From the NCBI GenBank assembly GCA_009920815.1, contig RFZH01000038.1:1-14030 (forward strand): 14,030 bases of DNA. Direction: 5' to 3'. Positions 1 through 5,905 of this stretch are shown here, one piece after another. The translations under genes and the position numbers were made by a program. The stretch comes from Paracoccaceae bacterium (GTDB taxonomy: Bacteria > Pseudomonadota > Alphaproteobacteria > Rhodobacterales > Rhodobacteraceae). The notes below the pieces were generated by a model. That model searched no databases. It was not told the origin of the DNA and was given only the letters and a program-made list of their open reading frames with translations. How positions within the stretch are numbered: position 1 is the first letter of the stretch; each line of letters starts with the position of its first letter.

Positions 1-308
1 GCGTCGACCGCGCAAATGCGATTATTAGAAAAGGCATGGATCCCAAAATTGATAGTTATTCGGCGTTTTTTGAAAATGATCATAAAACGCCGACCGGATT
101 GCATGGGTACCTGAATGCGCTTGGCGTCGACAGGGTCGACTTGGTAGGGCTTGCCACCGATTACTGTGTAAACTATTCCGCTGTAGACGCGGCTAAATTA
201 GGGTATCAAACCCGTGTGATCCTGGATTTATGTCGTGCTATTGATTTAGATGGGTCCTTAACGGTCGCGCTTAGGGAAATGCAACTCGCAGGGGTGGACA
301 TAGTTTAA
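1..308 (+). CDS. pncA: Nicotinamidase PncA, 3' part only (start lies left of the window)
   Basis: Cytoplasmic isochorismatase-fold amidohydrolase that deaminates nicotinamide to nicotinate, the first step of NAD salvage. The reading frame is open from base 3, so the gene enters from the left and no start can be assigned. About 101 C-terminal residues are visible, roughly half of a normal PncA of about 200-215 aa. Seen in the sequence: a DSYSAF segment, then VDLVGLATDYCVNYSAVDA, whose cysteine (about visible residue 55) matches the catalytic Cys of the family, followed by the usual AAKLGYQTRV strand-helix. The TAA stop overlaps the ATG of pncB by one base (TAATG), which points to translational coupling with the next enzyme of the same pathway. 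The identification is firm; only the N-terminal Asp/Lys catalytic residues are outside the window. Confidence 0.93.
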   Translation, partial: VDRANAIIRKGMDPKIDSYSAFFENDHKTPTGLHGYLNALGVDRVDLVGLATDYCVNYSAVDAAKLGYQTRVILDLCRAIDLDGSLTVALREMQLAGVDIV

Positions 309-1600
309 TGGTGGATATTGCAACCCGCGTTTGGAACCACAAATGGAAAATTGATCCTGTGGTTCGGTCGTTGATCGACACAGATTTTTATAAATTGTTG
401 ATGTGCCAATCGGTCTTTCGCAACAAACCAAATACCAATGTCACATTCAGTTTGATCAATCGCAGCGACGATGTGCGTCTGGCTGATCTTATCGACGAAG
501 GTGAATTGCGTGAACAACTTGATCACATCCGCAGCCTATCATTAGCCCGCGGCGAAAGCACTTGGCTGCGGGGCAACACCTTTTACGGTAAACGCCAAAT
601 GTTCCGATCCGATTTCATGGAATGGTTCGAGAATATGCGATTGCCAGATTATCATTTGGAAAAGCGCGACGGCCAGTATGAATTGACATTCGAAGGATCT
701 TGGCCCGAGGTTATGTTATGGGAAATTCCTGCGTTGGCGGTCTTAATGGAATTGCGTGGCCGCGCAGTGTTGAAACATATGGGCAAGTTTGAATTGCAGG
801 TGCTTTACGCCCGCGCGATGACCAAGCTCTGGGAAAAAATCGAGAGCTTGCGTAAAATTGACGGTCTGCGGATTGCCGATTTTGGGACCCGCCGTCGTCA
901 TTCATATCTCTGGCAAGATTGGTGCGTCCAAGCCATGGTCGAAGGGCTGGGCAACAAATTCATCGGCACATCGAATTGCTTGATTGCGATGAAGCGTGAC
1001 ATCGAAGCGATTGGAACAAATGCGCATGAATTGCCGATGGTTTATTCTGCGCTTGCCCAAAGTGATGAAGATCTAGCCAAAGCGCCCTATCAAGTTTTGG
1101 CTGATTGGCACGAAGAACATGATGGAAACCTAAGGATTATCTTGCCAGACACCTATGGCACCAAAGGGTTTTTGGAAAATGCCCCTGATTGGTTGGCAGG
1201 TTGGACAGGTATTCGTATCGATAGCGGCGATCCTGCCGAGGGCGCAGAAACTGCAATCCAGTGGTGGAAATCGCGTGGCGAAGACCCAACGCAAAAGCTG
1301 GTAATTTTTTCTGATGGTCTAGACAGCGCCGAAATCCACGCCCTTTATGCAAAATTCGCGGGCCGCGTCAAAGTATCGTTTGGTTGGGGTACCAACCTAA
1401 CCAATGATTTTCGGGGTCTCGTTCCTGATGCCGGACTGGATGCCTTTTCACTTGTGTGCAAGGCAGTTTCTGCGAACGGACGACCAACTGTCAAATTGTC
1501 TGATAATCCAAACAAAGCTATGGGACCTGACCATGAGGTTGAACGCTATAAACGCGTTTTCAATGTTGGCCAACAACAGGCCTATCAAGTGCTGGTGTGA
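308..1600 (+). CDS. pncB: Nicotinate phosphoribosyltransferase PncB
   Basis: Joins nicotinate and PRPP, with ATP, to give nicotinate mononucleotide; cytoplasmic, step 2 of Preiss-Handler NAD salvage. The 430-aa length fits the bacterial type. Visible family motifs: DTDFYKLLM (about residues 24-32), DFGTRRRHSYLWQ (191-203), GTSNCLIA (220-227), AHELPMVYS (239-247), where His240 sits where the family has its phosphorylated His, RIDSGDP (303-309), SDGLD (335-339) and the phosphate-binding FGWGTNLTND (358-367). The start is the ATG that overlaps the pncA stop; there is no strong Shine-Dalgarno close by, only GGGGTGG about 10-17 bases upstream inside pncA, so coupled re-initiation is likely. It is followed after 24 bases by the thioesterase gene. 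The long antisense frame under its 3' half is a shadow. Confidence 0.97.
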   Translation: MVDIATRVWNHKWKIDPVVRSLIDTDFYKLLMCQSVFRNKPNTNVTFSLINRSDDVRLADLIDEGELREQLDHIRSLSLARGESTWLRGNTFYGKRQMFRSDFMEWFENMRLPDYHLEKRDGQYELTFEGSWPEVMLWEIPALAVLMELRGRAVLKHMGKFELQVLYARAMTKLWEKIESLRKIDGLRIADFGTRRRHSYLWQDWCVQAMVEGLGNKFIGTSNCLIAMKRDIEAIGTNAHELPMVYSALAQSDEDLAKAPYQVLADWHEEHDGNLRIILPDTYGTKGFLENAPDWLAGWTGIRIDSGDPAEGAETAIQWWKSRGEDPTQKLVIFSDGLDSAEIHALYAKFAGRVKVSFGWGTNLTNDFRGLVPDAGLDAFSLVCKAVSANGRPTVKLSDNPNKAMGPDHEVERYKRVFNVGQQQAYQVLV

Positions 1601-1624
1601 CGCCAAGCTGTCAAAGGAATAATA

Positions 1625-2161
1625 ATGTATCCAATACTTCGCCTGATTAAAGAGGTGGCTAAATTTGGCCGCTCTGAACCGCTTGCGTTTGGCGAACGGC
1701 ATATTTCGCATCATCTGTGTTGGCCGTGGGACCTGGACCCATGGATGGAACTGAACAACGGTCGGACCCTGACCCTTTATGATTTGGGTCGTATTCCATT
1801 GATTGGGCGCAGTGGCTTGGACAAGATCATGCGGGAAAAGAAATGGGGCATGACAATGGCGGGTGCCTGCGTGCGTTACCGTCGCCGCATTCGGATGTTT
1901 GAGCGCATTGAAATGCACAGTCGCGCACTTTGTTGGGATGACCGATTTATTTATGTCGAACAGTCTATGTGGAAAAAAAATGGCGAATGCGCCAACCACA
2001 TTGTCTATCGTGCCGCGCTTGTTGATCAAAATGGTATTGTGACCCCAAAGCATGCTGCTGATGCGATGGGATTTACGGATCAAGCGCCAGAAATACCAGA
2101 GTGGATCCGATCATGGTCCTTGGCTGAAACACAAAGGCCATGGCCCCCAATGCAAGATTAG
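1625..2161 (+). CDS. Hotdog-fold thioesterase family protein (4HBT_2/THEM6-like)
   Basis: 178-aa protein resembling the acyl-CoA thioesterase-like proteins common in Rhodobacterales; the natural substrate is unknown. The hotdog signature region is DLDPWMELNNGRTLTLYDLGR (about residues 37-57), where the DxxxWxELNNGR stretch replaces the classic D-x-H-M-N-N-x-Y motif of 4HBT enzymes. A β-strand-rich core follows (GACVRYRRRIRMFERIEMHSR, then FIYVEQSMWK), typical of the long central β-sheet. It is basic, with no signal peptide or membrane span. The ATG is preceded by AAAGGA at 1613-1618 with a 6-base spacer, a good Shine-Dalgarno. It sits 24 bases after pncB and about 50 before the MFS gene, so it probably belongs to the same transcript. 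The family call is reasonably secure; catalytic activity is inference. Confidence 0.75.
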   Translation: MYPILRLIKEVAKFGRSEPLAFGERHISHHLCWPWDLDPWMELNNGRTLTLYDLGRIPLIGRSGLDKIMREKKWGMTMAGACVRYRRRIRMFERIEMHSRALCWDDRFIYVEQSMWKKNGECANHIVYRAALVDQNGIVTPKHAADAMGFTDQAPEIPEWIRSWSLAETQRPWPPMQD

Positions 2162-2202
2162 CTTGCCAACACAATGAATTCGCGGCTTAATCAGGCAAAA
2201 AC

Positions 2203-2208
2203 AGGGGA
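2203..2208 (+). promoter_or_regulatory. Shine-Dalgarno that selects the second of two ATGs for the MFS gene
   Basis: AGGGGA lies 6 bases before the ATG at 2214 but directly abuts the ATG at 2208. Only the start at 2214 has workable spacing. Confidence 0.7.
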
Positions 2209-2213
2209 TGTTT

Positions 2214-3584
2214 ATGTCTGATAAAAAACGGATCTGGGGTTGGTTTATGTTCGATTGGGCATGTCAGCCCTATAACACCCTGATGTTGACCTTTATTTTC
2301 GGCCCCTTTTTCGCGACTGTGGCGGTTGACTATTACATGTCACTTGGTCTTGGCGAAGATGCCGCAGATGCCACCGCGCAGACGTTGTGGTCCAATGCTT
2401 TAACGATTGTGGGTCTGTTGATTGGTATATCTGCCCCTATTTTAGGCGCGATTGCTGACTCATCCGGGCGTCGTATGCCATGGATCACGTTCTTTACTGC
2501 GCTTTTAATCCTCGGTGGTTTTGCAACTTGGTTTTCGGATCCAAATGGCGGCAATCTCATTTTTATGCTGGCCGCATTTTGTCTGGGGTTTATTGGTGCT
2601 GAACTGGCTTATATCTTTGCGAACGCGCAATTACCCGAACTGGGCGAAGGGGATGATATCGGGGCATTGTCTGGATCAGGTTTTGCCACGGGCTATATCG
2701 GTGGTGTGATTTCTCTGATCATTGTGTTGACGTTATTTGTTGCCCAAGGAAATGGCAAAACTATCATCGGTCTTGATCCATTGTTTGGTTTTGATCCTGC
2801 AATGAAAGAGGGCACGCGTTTTGTCGGCCCGTTCGTGGCCCTGTGGGCGATTGTGTTTTCCATTCCCTATTTCAGATGGATGAAGGAAAGCGGTATCAAA
2901 CGCGCCCGCACCAGCTTTTCTGGCGCGATGTCTAATCTCAAGACGTCTATCGTTGCGCTAAAAACTAGAAAATCACAGGCGTGGTTTTTGATTTCTTCAA
3001 TGTTTTATCGCGATGCGTTAAATGGGCTTTACACCTTTGGCGGCATTTACGCGACACTTGTCTTGAATTGGAACGTCACCAAGATCGGAACGTTTGGCAT
3101 AATTGCTGCTATTTCTGCGGCAGTGTTTAGCTGGCTTGGTGGAAAAATTGACCGTAGGGTTGGGCCAAAGCCTGTTGTTTTTGGTGCCATCACCATATTG
3201 ATCGCGGTTTGTATTGTGATTGTGAACTTAACACCCAATTCGTTTTTTGGATCCGCCCTTCCGCAAGGGTCCAACCTGCCTGATATTATTTTCTATATTT
3301 GTGGATCTTTGATTGGTGGATTGGGTGGGGTTCTGCAGTCTTCCAGCCGAACCTTGATGGTCCGTCATGCGCGCAAAGGCCAAGAAACGATGGAGTTTGG
3401 GTTATACGGCCTATCAGGACGGGCGACTGCGTTTTTGGCGCCTTTGTTGATTTCAATTGCAACCTATGCCACGGGCAGCGCGCGTTTGGGCGTGTCTCCG
3501 CTGATCGGGCTTTTCATAATTGGGTTGATTTTGCTATCCTTTGTTCACCCAAAAGGAGATGCGAACCAATGGTCCGATACTTAG
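2214..3584 (+). CDS. MFS transporter, UMF1 / Atg22-like family
   Basis: 456-aa polytopic inner-membrane protein with about 12 hydrophobic segments. The N-terminus (KRIWGWFMFDWACQPYNTLM) is the hallmark of the UMF1/Atg22-like branch of the major facilitator superfamily, in which the first helix begins FDWAxxPY. The loop after helix 2-3, GAIADSSGRRMPWI, is the MFS motif A equivalent, and GGKIDRRVGPKP is its repeat in the second half. Yeast Atg22 exports amino acids from the vacuole; the bacterial members have no settled substrate, so none is assigned. I start it at 2214 (MSDKK) rather than 2208, because the AGGGGA Shine-Dalgarno has a 6-base spacer only to 2214. Its last 16 bases overlap the start of mepA, implying coupling. 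Confidence 0.9.
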   Translation: MSDKKRIWGWFMFDWACQPYNTLMLTFIFGPFFATVAVDYYMSLGLGEDAADATAQTLWSNALTIVGLLIGISAPILGAIADSSGRRMPWITFFTALLILGGFATWFSDPNGGNLIFMLAAFCLGFIGAELAYIFANAQLPELGEGDDIGALSGSGFATGYIGGVISLIIVLTLFVAQGNGKTIIGLDPLFGFDPAMKEGTRFVGPFVALWAIVFSIPYFRWMKESGIKRARTSFSGAMSNLKTSIVALKTRKSQAWFLISSMFYRDALNGLYTFGGIYATLVLNWNVTKIGTFGIIAAISAAVFSWLGGKIDRRVGPKPVVFGAITILIAVCIVIVNLTPNSFFGSALPQGSNLPDIIFYICGSLIGGLGGVLQSSSRTLMVRHARKGQETMEFGLYGLSGRATAFLAPLLISIATYATGSARLGVSPLIGLFIIGLILLSFVHPKGDANQWSDT

Positions 3585-4462
3585 TTATTTTCATCTCGCT
3601 GTGCGTTTTGGGCGCATGCGCACAAACATCCGCCACGGATACGCCGTCAACGCGCCTAAGCTCGAAAGAGGCCAAATACCTCTTTGGCGCCGTAGAAACG
3701 CCCAGCAAACAGCGCGCCGAACCTTTCGGCAGCTATGCCAAAGGCTGCGTCGCAGGTGCTGTCCAGTTGCCTGAAACTGGCCCAACATGGCAAGCGATGC
3801 GGTTGTCGCGCAATCGCAATTGGGGTCATCCAGAAATGATTGATTACCTCAAGACCCTTTCCGCAAAAGCGGCACAGCAACCAGGGTGGCGTGGTCTTTA
3901 CATCGGTGACATTTCGCAACCCCGTGGTGGACCGATGCTTAGCGGCCATGCAAGCCACCAGATGGGTCTGGATGCGGACATTTGGATGTTGCCCGCCAAT
4001 GATTTGGCATTATCGGTAACGGATCGCGAAAATATTTCCTCAATTTCCATGCGTCGTGCCAATGGTGCCTATACAAATGATAAATGGACACGCCAGCACC
4101 ATGAAATTCTAAAGGCCGCCGCCCAAGACCCACGTGTCGCGCGTATCTTTGTTTTCGCGGGCGCAAAGGTGCAAATGTGCAAGGATGAAAAGGGAGATCG
4201 TGCTTGGCTCAGGAAAATTCGGCCTTGGTACGGGCATCATTACCATTTTCACGTCCGTCTGAGCTGTCCAGAGGGTGCACCGGGCTGTGAAAACCAGGCA
4301 CCGCCACCAGCGGGTGATGGATGTGAGGATGCAGAGGTTTGGGTGAAAAATATTCTTAACCCGCCAAAACCTGATCCTAACGCGCCAAAACCCAAACCAA
4401 AGCCACCATTGACCTTGACACGTTTGCCCAACCAATGTGCGGCGGTTTTACAGTCCAATTAA
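3569..4462 (+). CDS. mepA: Penicillin-insensitive murein DD-endopeptidase MepA, lipoprotein
   Basis: LAS-type metallopeptidase that cleaves D-Ala-meso-DAP cross-links in peptidoglycan; periplasmic, here probably membrane-anchored. 297 aa. Residues 1-17 form a lipoprotein signal with the lipobox LGAC (Cys17). Metal-site motifs match E. coli MepA in spacing: SGHASHQMGLDADIW gives His127, His130 and Asp137, and WYGHHYHFHVR gives His223, His226 and His228 (E. coli equivalents H110, H113, D120, H206, H209, H211). Six or more cysteines are spread along the mature domain, consistent with periplasmic disulfides. The C-terminal tail is proline/lysine rich (about residues 264-280), a possible wall-associated linker. 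The frame is open much further upstream, inside the MFS gene, but the start at 3569 is supported by AAGGAGA (3553-3559), correct spacing and the signal peptide. Starts 16 bases inside the MFS gene. Confidence 0.94.
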   Translation: MVRYLVIFISLCVLGACAQTSATDTPSTRLSSKEAKYLFGAVETPSKQRAEPFGSYAKGCVAGAVQLPETGPTWQAMRLSRNRNWGHPEMIDYLKTLSAKAAQQPGWRGLYIGDISQPRGGPMLSGHASHQMGLDADIWMLPANDLALSVTDRENISSISMRRANGAYTNDKWTRQHHEILKAAAQDPRVARIFVFAGAKVQMCKDEKGDRAWLRKIRPWYGHHYHFHVRLSCPEGAPGCENQAPPPAGDGCEDAEVWVKNILNPPKPDPNAPKPKPKPPLTLTRLPNQCAAVLQSN

Positions 4463-4466
4463 TAAC

Positions 4467-4495
4467 AACGCCCCGGTTTGGGGCGTTTATTTTTC
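4467..4495 (+). terminator. Intrinsic terminator after mepA
   Basis: Perfect 8-bp stem AACGCCCC (4467-4474) / GGGGCGTT (4480-4487) with a 5-base loop, followed by TATTTTTC. It starts 4 bases after the mepA stop and closes the pncA-to-mepA transcription unit. Confidence 0.9.
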
Positions 4496-4522
4496 TTGCT
4501 AAATCTACAGAATTCGCCTAAA

Positions 4523-4549
4523 GCCCCCCAGTCCTCGATGGTCGGGGGC
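4523..4549 (+). other. G/C hairpin in the leader of the queuosine-precursor transporter gene
   Basis: GCCCCC (4523-4528) pairs with GGGGGC (4544-4549) around a 15-base loop; an additional CTCG (4534-4537) / CGAG (4558-4561) pairing is possible as an alternative. No T-tract follows, so it is not a clear terminator. It lies within the roughly 90 bases between the mepA terminator and the transporter start. I tested the leader by eye for the preQ1 riboswitch consensus and did not find it. It could be regulatory, a remnant, or chance. Confidence 0.35.
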
Positions 4550-4577
4550 CAAGTCTCCGAGCACCTTGAGAAAACGG

Positions 4578-5228
4578 ATGAACATTATGCAAAGACTTCT
4601 ACCTGGCGTTATCGCCATGGCCGCCATTGTCGTGGCCTCAAATATCCTCGTGCAATATTTGATCCTTGATGGATTGTTGACATGGGGTGCCTTTACTTAT
4701 CCCTTCGCGTTTTTGGTAACCGATTTGATGAACCGTGCATATGGCGCAGCAGCCGCACGCAAAGTTGTCTTTGTCGGCTTTATCGTCGGCGTTATCTGTT
4801 CCTTGATTGGCAGCCAAATCATGTTGCAAGGCGACGGTTATGAATATGCTGCTGTTGCCCTGCGCATTGCGGTTGGGTCCGGCGTTGCGTTTTTGATTGC
4901 GCAATTGGTCGACGTTGCGATTTTCGATCGTATGCGGTCTGGGGCATGGTGGCGCGCGCCATTGGCATCAACTGTTATCGGATCAGCATTGGACACAACC
5001 TTGTTCTTTACGATTGCGTTTGCGCAAAGCGTTCCGTTCTTTTCCGAAAATGCAAACATGGAAATTTCATGGGCATGGGACACTATGCCATTACTTACAA
5101 TCGGGTCTGATGCACCCCTTTGGGTATCATTGGCGATCGCCGATTGGATGGTGAAAATGGCCATCGCATTAATCGCGTTGATCCCTTTCCGTGTTTTAAC
5201 GGCAAAATTTCATACTGCCGTTTCATAA
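4578..5228 (+). CDS. yhhQ: Queuosine precursor transporter (YhhQ / VUT family)
   Basis: 216-aa inner-membrane protein with about six hydrophobic segments, of the COG1738 family that imports 7-deazaguanine queuosine precursors (preQ0/preQ1) for tRNA wobble-base modification. Matching features: the early segment AFTYPFAFLVTDLMNRAYG, corresponding to the conserved PxxxLVTDLxNRxYG stretch, the central AQLVDVAIFDRMR, and DTTLFFTIAF in the penultimate helices. The start is uncertain among TTG 4566, ATG 4578 and ATG 4587; only a weak GAG (4568-4570) precedes 4578, and I choose that ATG. It stands alone, between the mepA terminator and the promoter of the arfB leader element. The substrate is assigned from family knowledge; other VUT members were once proposed as general vitamin transporters. 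Confidence 0.87.
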   Translation: MNIMQRLLPGVIAMAAIVVASNILVQYLILDGLLTWGAFTYPFAFLVTDLMNRAYGAAAARKVVFVGFIVGVICSLIGSQIMLQGDGYEYAAVALRIAVGSGVAFLIAQLVDVAIFDRMRSGAWWRAPLASTVIGSALDTTLFFTIAFAQSVPFFSENANMEISWAWDTMPLLTIGSDAPLWVSLAIADWMVKMAIALIALIPFRVLTAKFHTAVS

Positions 5229-5234
5229 AACATT

Positions 5235-5264
5235 TTGACATTTCTGGAAACTGTGCCACCATAC
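5235..5264 (+). promoter_or_regulatory. Candidate promoter of the arfB leader RNA (possibly RpoH-like)
   Basis: TTGACA at 5235-5240 is a perfect -35 hexamer. At an 18-base spacing lies CCATAC (5259-5264) within CACCATACC. That -10 is poor for the housekeeping sigma but resembles the CC-AT core of alphaproteobacterial RpoH (heat-shock) promoters. Transcription would start about 5270, just before the small ORF. Promoter function is inference. Confidence 0.4.
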
Positions 5265-5298
5265 CTAGTATTGAAACATACTGAAAGGAGGTGGTCCA

Positions 5299-5355
5299 GT
5301 GTCTAGAGAGGTATTGGAGAGAGGGGTCGGAACAGTTTGGAGGAATGTTAACTAA
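5299..5355 (+). CDS. Putative 18-aa leader peptide / small ORF upstream of arfB
   Basis: GTG-started ORF encoding MSREVLERGVGTVWRNVN, then TAA. Support: AAAGGAGG (5284-5291) with a 7-base spacer is the best Shine-Dalgarno in the whole window, and the ORF sits centrally in the candidate leader RNA. The product is charged at the N-terminal half with no membrane segment. The stop codon lies inside the left arm of the CTAAGG/CCTTAG hairpin, so a terminating ribosome would melt it. The SD is perfectly complementary to a downstream CCACCTCC, suggesting that translation and RNA folding exclude one another. No function is known to me; it may act through being translated rather than through its product. 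No codon-use or conservation test was possible. Confidence 0.5.
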   Translation: MSREVLERGVGTVWRNVN

Positions 5356-5420
5356 GGCAGTCCTTAGATGACTTTTTCAACAAGTTGGTGCGCCTAACCG
5401 CCCACCTCCGAAGTTCTCGA

Positions 5421-5449
5421 GGGTCGTCCGCAATGGACGGCCCTTTTCG
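5421..5449 (+). terminator. Intrinsic terminator between the leader RNA and arfB
   Basis: Nine-pair stem GGGTCGTCC (5421-5429) / GGACGGCCC (5435-5443), containing one G-U pair, closes a GCAAT loop and is followed by TTTTCG. It lies 30 bases before the arfB ATG, so transcripts from the upstream promoter reach arfB only by read-through. Confidence 0.85.
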
Positions 5450-5464
5450 TTAAACACTTAGGTC

Positions 5465-5470
5465 GATAAT
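5465..5470 (+). promoter_or_regulatory. Possible -10 element immediately before arfB
   Basis: GATAAT is a good match to a -10 hexamer and ends 8 bases before the arfB ATG, so a start from it would give a leaderless or nearly leaderless mRNA. No convincing -35 is seen 17 bases upstream, which falls in the terminator's T-tract. The call is tentative. Confidence 0.3.
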
Positions 5471-5478
5471 ATACATAC

Positions 5479-5904
5479 ATGTTGCGTATCACCGATGATA
5501 TTTCCATCCAAGATTGGGAATTGAGCGAACAGTTTGTTCGTTCATCGGGTCCTGGTGGGCAAAATGTAAACAAGGTCAGTAGCGCGGTTGAGCTGCGGTT
5601 TGAAGCGGCACGTTCACCGTCCTTGACGCCCTATATTAAGGCACGCCTACAAAAAATCGCGGGACAAAAATGGACCAAAGAGGGTGCCATCGTCATATTC
5701 TGCGACGAAACGCGACATCAGGTCAGAAATCGTGAAATTGCCCGCAACCGCCTGATCGATATGATCCAAAAAGCGACTGTGCGTCCAAAGCGGCGCATTG
5801 CAACCAAACCGACCAAATCTGCCCAAGCTCGGCGCGTTGCAGCCAAAAAACACCGCGGCGAAATCAAGAAAAACAGAAGTTCAGTTTCTGATGGCCTGGA
5901 TTAG
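5479..5904 (+). CDS. arfB: Ribosome-rescue peptidyl-tRNA hydrolase ArfB (YaeJ)
   Basis: Class I release-factor-like protein that enters stalled ribosomes lacking a stop codon and hydrolyses the peptidyl-tRNA. 141 aa, matching the usual ArfB length of about 140. The catalytic GGQ is in SSGPGGQNVNKVSSAVELRF (about residues 22-41), the signature of the family. The globular domain is followed by a basic, Ala/Lys/Arg-rich C-terminal tail (from about residue 100: ATVRPKRRIATKPTKSAQARR), which in E. coli ArfB inserts into the empty mRNA channel. No stop-codon recognition domain is present, as expected. No Shine-Dalgarno lies before the ATG, the nearest purine run (TTAGG) being too far, so translation is probably leaderless or regulated. 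It is preceded by a leader RNA with its own terminator, and its stop is 1 base from the convergent aldolase stop. Confidence 0.95.
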   Translation: MLRITDDISIQDWELSEQFVRSSGPGGQNVNKVSSAVELRFEAARSPSLTPYIKARLQKIAGQKWTKEGAIVIFCDETRHQVRNREIARNRLIDMIQKATVRPKRRIATKPTKSAQARRVAAKKHRGEIKKNRSSVSDGLD

Positions 5905-5905
5905 T

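Larger units (their letters stand above)
5270..5450 (+). ncRNA. Probable structured leader or independent small RNA upstream of arfB
   Basis: A stretch of about 180 bases bounded by a TTGACA promoter and an intrinsic terminator. It holds, in order: a strong Shine-Dalgarno (AAAGGAGG, 5284-5291), an 18-codon ORF, a perfect 6-bp hairpin CTAAGG-CAGT-CCTTAG (5352-5367) overlapping that ORF's stop, a short hairpin around GTTGGTGCGCCTAAC (5384-5398), and an anti-SD-like CCACCTCC (5402-5409). The last is exactly complementary to GGAGGTGG (5287-5294), which covers the SD. Other purine-rich SD-like segments (GAGGT 5308-5312, GGAGG 5339-5343) could compete for the same anti-SD segment. I recognise no Rfam family in it; it is not tmRNA, SRP RNA or 6S RNA by their core motifs. 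Either a stand-alone sRNA carrying a tiny ORF, or an attenuation leader of arfB. Confidence 0.55.

Noticed and set aside
1448..2083. 211-residue antisense open frame across pncB and the thioesterase gene
   Set aside because: It overlaps two well-supported genes, has no recognisable family or ribosome site, and has the His/Asn/Arg-rich character of a shadow frame.
3299..3568. 90-residue N-terminal extension of MepA
   Set aside because: It lies wholly inside the MFS gene. The later ATG has a strong Shine-Dalgarno and starts a lipoprotein signal peptide.
4109..4435. 108-residue antisense frame in mepA
   Set aside because: Tryptophan/arginine-rich shadow of the Pro/Lys-rich and His-rich mepA coding sequence.
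4488..4577. preQ1 riboswitch before the queuosine-precursor transporter
   Set aside because: The preQ1-I A-rich tail and short C/U loop arrangement is absent, and no other preQ1 class was recognised.
5229..5478. tmRNA, SRP RNA or 6S RNA in the gap before arfB
   Set aside because: No tRNA-like acceptor or T-loop, no tmRNA tag ORF, no SRP GGAAG/GNAR core, and no 6S central bubble was recognisable. The element keeps its own character.
5874..5890. Hairpin CAGAA/TTCTG at the 3' end of arfB as an arfA-like cleavage site
   Set aside because: Only five pairs with a 7-base loop, too weak to claim an RNase III site.
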